DNA from: JACVRW01 sp963757815
GTDB taxonomy: Bacteria; Actinomycetota; Thermoleophilia; Solirubrobacterales; Thermoleophilaceae
NCBI GenBank assembly: GCA_963757815.1
Contig: CAVWSN010000001.1
Span: forward strand, 62,001-126,000
Reading direction: 5' to 3'
DNA: 64,000 nucleotides
This document shows, one piece after another, positions 61,270 to 64,000 of this stretch. The position numbers and the translations under genes are program-made. Under the pieces are notes generated by a model. That model did no database searches and was not told the origin of the DNA. It saw only the letters and a list, made by a program, of their open reading frames with translations. Each line of letters opens with the position of its first letter. Positions within the stretch are counted from its first letter, which is position 1.

Positions 61270-62292
61270 TCAGCGGTCGGTTGCCTCGGCGCGCTCGGCC
61301 TCGACCATCTCCCGAAGGACGGCGACGGACGTGTGCTTAGGGCGCCAGCCGAGCTCCTTCCTCGCGCGCTCCGTCTTCATCAGCACCGGCTTCCTGACAG
61401 CGTGGATCCAGGCCACCGAGTCGGGCAGGAGCGGCAGGCGAGTCACCATTTCCGCGGTCGTTTCCGTGATCGGCTTCGGGACCTGCAGCGAGTACCAGTC
61501 GAGGGCGTCCGCGACCTCGCCCAAGGTCAACGTGCCGCTGCCGGCCAGGTTGTACGGGCCGGGCTCGCCGCGGCCGCGCACCGCGGCGGCGAAGGCGCTC
61601 GCAACGTCCTCCTCGTGCACGAGCTGGAAGGGCACGCCGGGGTCGGGAATCACCGGCTTGAGCACCGGCATCATCTGGAGCAGCCGCTTGGCGGCGTCGG
61701 GCATGGCTTCTCCGAGGCGGAAGTACGGCATCTCGTGGAGCATCGTCCGTGCGCCCGGCCCGGCGACTATGCAGGGGCGGAACACGTAGGCGACCGTCCG
61801 CCTGCGCCGCCGCAGGACATCGGCCAGCACCTGCTCGACCTCGGCCTTCTGGTGCGAGTACGGAAACTCGGGCGAGCCGCGCGCCGGCACGTCCTCGGTC
61901 AGCCAGTCGGGGTTGTCCTCGTGGAAGCCGTAGGCGGCGACGCTCGACGCGTAGACGATGCGCTCGGCGCCGGCTTTGGCGGCTTCCTCGAACACGAGCC
62001 GTGAGCCCTCGACGTTCAGATTGCGTGACGCCTCCCCGGCTCGCACGATCACGAAGGCGAGGTGCACCACGACGTCGGCGCCCTTGACGAGGTCGCGCAC
62101 GCTGTCGCGGTCGGTCACGTCGCCCTGGCGGTACTCGGCTTTCTTCCAGCCCCGGTCCGCCGGGTCGAAGGGGCGCCGCGCCATCCCGATGATCCTGCTC
62201 ACCGACCGCGAGCGCTGGAGTGCGTCGACGATCCCGATGCCGAGATCGCCGGTCGGGCCCGTTACTGCCACGGTCAGCCCGGTGGCCGGCAT
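61270..62292 (-). CDS. NAD-dependent epimerase/dehydratase (extended SDR)
   Basis: 340 aa from ATG 62292. Rossmann start LTVAVTGPTGDLGIGIVDAL, RQGDVTDRDSVRDLVKGADV, VVHLAFVIVRAG, then RIVYASSVAAYGFHEDNPDW and the catalytic YSHQKAEVE (YxxxK), VFRPCIVAGPGARTML and PGPYNLAGSGTLTLGEVADA. Extended SDR for nucleotide-sugar or other substrates. Converges on the iron alcohol dehydrogenase with a 2-nt gap. Confidence 0.88.
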   Translation of the reverse strand: MPATGLTVAVTGPTGDLGIGIVDALQRSRSVSRIIGMARRPFDPADRGWKKAEYRQGDVTDRDSVRDLVKGADVVVHLAFVIVRAGEASRNLNVEGSRLVFEEAAKAGAERIVYASSVAAYGFHEDNPDWLTEDVPARGSPEFPYSHQKAEVEQVLADVLRRRRRTVAYVFRPCIVAGPGARTMLHEMPYFRLGEAMPDAAKRLLQMMPVLKPVIPDPGVPFQLVHEEDVASAFAAAVRGRGEPGPYNLAGSGTLTLGEVADALDWYSLQVPKPITETTAEMVTRLPLLPDSVAWIHAVRKPVLMKTERARKELGWRPKHTSVAVLREMVEAERAEATDR

Positions 62293-62302
62293 GGACCGGT
62301 TT

Positions 62303-63103
62303 CTACCGCATAGTTGCGGGTGCGCGCCGGGCCAGGCGCCCGCTCGACTCGCAGCCGCTGACGAGGTCGAACGGGTCGGCTGCGACCTTGTCCTGCCCCT
62401 CGCCGCACTCGATCCGGTCACGGACACCGTCACGGGCCTTCACGGTGTCGTCGCCGGCGCCGGCCTCGATGGCATCGCCGCCGCCGCCCCCGGAGATGCG
62501 GTCGGCCGCCTCGCCCGTGCGGATGCGGTCGCGCCCGGGGCCGCCCTGCACGTCGATCGCGCCGCCGCTCCCCGTGACCGTGTCGTCGCCGCCGCCGGCC
62601 AGGATCGTCGCGGAGCCGCCCTCCGCGCTGACGCGATCGGCCCCGGATCCCGCGTCGACGAAGTCGCCGCCCAGGCTCGCGTACACACGATCGCGCCCGG
62701 CGCCGCCGAAGAGGCGATCGCCCTCGGACTGCCCGAACAGCGTGTCGTCGCCCTGCCCGCCGAGCACGAGATCCGCGCCGGCGCCCGCGTACACCACGTC
62801 GTTCCCCGTGCCGGCGTCGATCCGGTCGTTGCCGGTGCCCGCGATCAGGAGGTCGACGCCGTCGCCGCCGTCGACGCTGTCGTCCCCGGAGCCGGCCTCG
62901 AGGTAATCCCCCGCACCCGCGCCCGAGAGGGTGTCGTTGCCGCCCTCCCCGTAGATCTGATCAGGGGTCTCGGTACCCGCGAGCACATCGGCCTCGTTCG
63001 TGCCGATGAGCGTGCTCGCGACCGCCGCGGCGCCCAGCGTGCACAGGACCGCGACGGCGACGACCAGAGTGGAAGCGGTGCGCCTCAACGTCCCAATGAA
63101 CAA
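62303..63103 (-). CDS. RTX-type calcium-binding repeat protein, secreted
   Basis: About 266 aa from TTG 63103. N-terminal hydrophobic segment (STLVVAVAVLCTLGAAAVAS), then about ten GGxGxDxLx nonapeptide repeats (YGEGGNDTLSGAGAGDYLEA, AGTGNDRIDAGTGNDVVYAG, GGQGDDTLFGQSEGDRLFGG and on), forming a calcium-binding beta-roll. It ends with Cys in RIECGEGQDKVAADPF and SGCESS. An in-frame extension to 63184 lacks a good start. Likely a surface or secreted adhesin-like protein; there is no enzyme domain. Confidence 0.8.
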   Translation of the reverse strand: MFIGTLRRTASTLVVAVAVLCTLGAAAVASTLIGTNEADVLAGTETPDQIYGEGGNDTLSGAGAGDYLEAGSGDDSVDGGDGVDLLIAGTGNDRIDAGTGNDVVYAGAGADLVLGGQGDDTLFGQSEGDRLFGGAGRDRVYASLGGDFVDAGSGADRVSAEGGSATILAGGGDDTVTGSGGAIDVQGGPGRDRIRTGEAADRISGGGGGDAIEAGAGDDTVKARDGVRDRIECGEGQDKVAADPFDLVSGCESSGRLARRAPATMR

Positions 63104-63134
63104 CCGCGCGTCGGCGGGGTTGCGGTCGCGTTCT

Positions 63135-63755
63135 TCACGCGTCGTCGTAACCCGGATCCCCCGGGAGCAGCACCTCGGCCACACCGTCGCGCACCGCGAC
63201 CTTGGGCTGGATCGGCTCGACCGGCCGGCGCCGGGCCGCCTCGATCGTCGCGGCGACGGAGTCCGTCTCCGCCAGTCGCTCGAGCTGCTTGATCGTGGGG
63301 AAGACGAGGAAGAGCTCGTCGCGCGCGGACGCAGCCAGGGCGTCGGCCGGGCGCAGCCAGCGCGCGTCCACGCATTCGCCGCCGTCGGGCCGCGGCTCCA
63401 CGCCGGGAGGCGCCTCCGCGACGAAGAACCAGGTGTCGAAGCGGATCTTGACGTCGGTGGGCGTGATCCAGCGGGAGAACGGGACGAGCACCGCGCCCGC
63501 GGGCAGCGTCACACCGGCCTCCTCCTCGAGCTCACGCACCGCGGTGGCGGCCGGGTCGGCGTCGTCGCTGTTGACCCCGCCCCCGGGGAATACCCAGGCG
63601 CCGCCCATGAAGCGCTGCTTCGGGTTGCGCTGAACGAGCAGGACCTCCGGGCCGGCCGGCGTGTCCCGCAACAGGATCAGAGAAGCGGCCGGACGGGCCT
63701 CCACGACCTCGCCGAAGTTCAGCTCCTCGCCTGGGGGCGGACGGTCGACGCGCAC
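63135..63755 (-). CDS. NUDIX hydrolase
   Basis: 206 aa from GTG 63755. ARPAASLILLRDTPAGPEVL, KQRFMGGAWVFPGGGVNSDD and a near-canonical NUDIX box ATAVRELEEEAGVTLP (REUxEExGU present; the first Glu of GX5E is replaced by Asp). A C-terminal helical part has LVFPTIKQLERLAE and ends EVLLPGDPGYDDA. Probably a diphosphohydrolase of the coenzyme A/NudC-like group. The NTP, ADP-sugar or CoA substrate is undetermined. Confidence 0.85.
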   Translation of the reverse strand: MRVDRPPPGEELNFGEVVEARPAASLILLRDTPAGPEVLLVQRNPKQRFMGGAWVFPGGGVNSDDADPAATAVRELEEEAGVTLPAGAVLVPFSRWITPTDVKIRFDTWFFVAEAPPGVEPRPDGGECVDARWLRPADALAASARDELFLVFPTIKQLERLAETDSVAATIEAARRRPVEPIQPKVAVRDGVAEVLLPGDPGYDDA

Positions 63756-63837
63756 GGCGCCAGCCTACCTGCGCCCTCTACATGCTGGTCGGGTTCGGCT
63801 CAGCGGTGCGCTCGAACTGACGCTCGGTCCCGCGCCG

Positions 63838-64000
63838 ATGAGCGAGAACCGGCAATGGATCTGCACCTCCTGCGGGTTCATTTACGACCCCGAGGAGGGT
63901 GACCCCGACGGCGGAATCCCGCCAGGCACGGCCTTCGAGGACATCCCCGACGACTGGTTCTGCCCCGTGTGCGGGGCGCGCAAGAGGGACTTCGAGCCGT
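63838..64000 (+). CDS. Rubredoxin, 3'-truncated by window edge
   Basis: ATG 63838; 54 residues to the edge: SENRQWICTSCGFIYDPEEG, then IPPGTAFEDIPDDWFCPVCG and ARKRDFEP. Both CxxCG knuckles that hold the single iron are complete, as is the WxCP-type aromatic context. Electron carrier for alkane hydroxylases or oxygen-detoxifying enzymes. Only the last few residues are missing. Upstream gene is on the other strand, so it has its own promoter. Confidence 0.93.
   Translation, partial: MSENRQWICTSCGFIYDPEEGDPDGGIPPGTAFEDIPDDWFCPVCGARKRDFEP

Overview
The window looks like a chromosome segment of a high-GC actinobacterium, most plausibly class Thermoleophilia (Solirubrobacterales and relatives). 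The reasons are very high GC with strong GC3 bias, many GTG/TTG starts, GTGA/ATGA gene overlaps, actinobacterial ribosomal gene order, a c-di-AMP riboswitch-like leader before a cell-wall hydrolase, an F420/FMN luciferase-like oxidoreductase, and collagen-like secreted proteins. The taxonomy is inference; no 16S gene is present.

Layout. 1-6950 is the end of the ribosomal protein/RNA polymerase supercluster (rpsE, rpmD, rplO, secY, adk, map, rpmJ, rpsM, rpsK, rpsD, rpoA, rplQ); infA is missing between map and rpmJ, and a RidA-like gene sits where truA often is. 7.5-12 kb holds NAD kinase, an MBL-like protein, the riboswitch plus peptidoglycan hydrolase, a CPA2 antiporter and a secreted-repeat lipoprotein. 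12.1-16.3 kb is a sulfate/thiosulfate ABC importer with an Rrf2 regulator at its end. 16.3-29.6 kb is mixed housekeeping: phosphatase, methyltransferase, truA, surE, ligA, PBP4-type carboxypeptidase, patatin, aminotransferase, acyl-CoA synthetase and a 58-residue small protein. 29.6-41 kb holds oxidoreductases, a NIF3-like protein, an MFS exporter, and an adenylate cyclase next to a cyclic-nucleotide-binding protein.

41.2-47.3 kb looks like a degraded accessory island: broken PucR-type regulator, shattered NADP oxidoreductase, collagen-like proteins, an integrase-like fragment and an IS630-like transposase tail, ending at tRNA-Pro(CGG). 47.3-63.8 kb is catabolic: sugar dehydrogenase, a hydroxyproline-type cluster (lyase, epimerase, FAD oxidase), an alcohol dehydrogenase-hydratase-aldehyde dehydrogenase operon, a LysR/LysE divergent pair, an SDR-SCP2-iron alcohol dehydrogenase run, an RTX-type secreted protein and a NUDIX hydrolase. 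A rubredoxin gene is cut by the right edge.

A feature of the whole window is that more than a dozen otherwise well-conserved genes carry a single reading-frame break, almost all of them +1 (one apparent extra base). This points to consensus insertion errors rather than mass gene decay, and it probably also explains the apparent uS5-uL30 fusion at the left edge. Gene calls marked 'frameshifted' join the two frames. The other unusual layer is dispersed palindromic repeats: 21-nt dyads at 7.4 and 22.1-22.5 kb, and a 24-nt hairpin at 13.2 and 27.3 kb.
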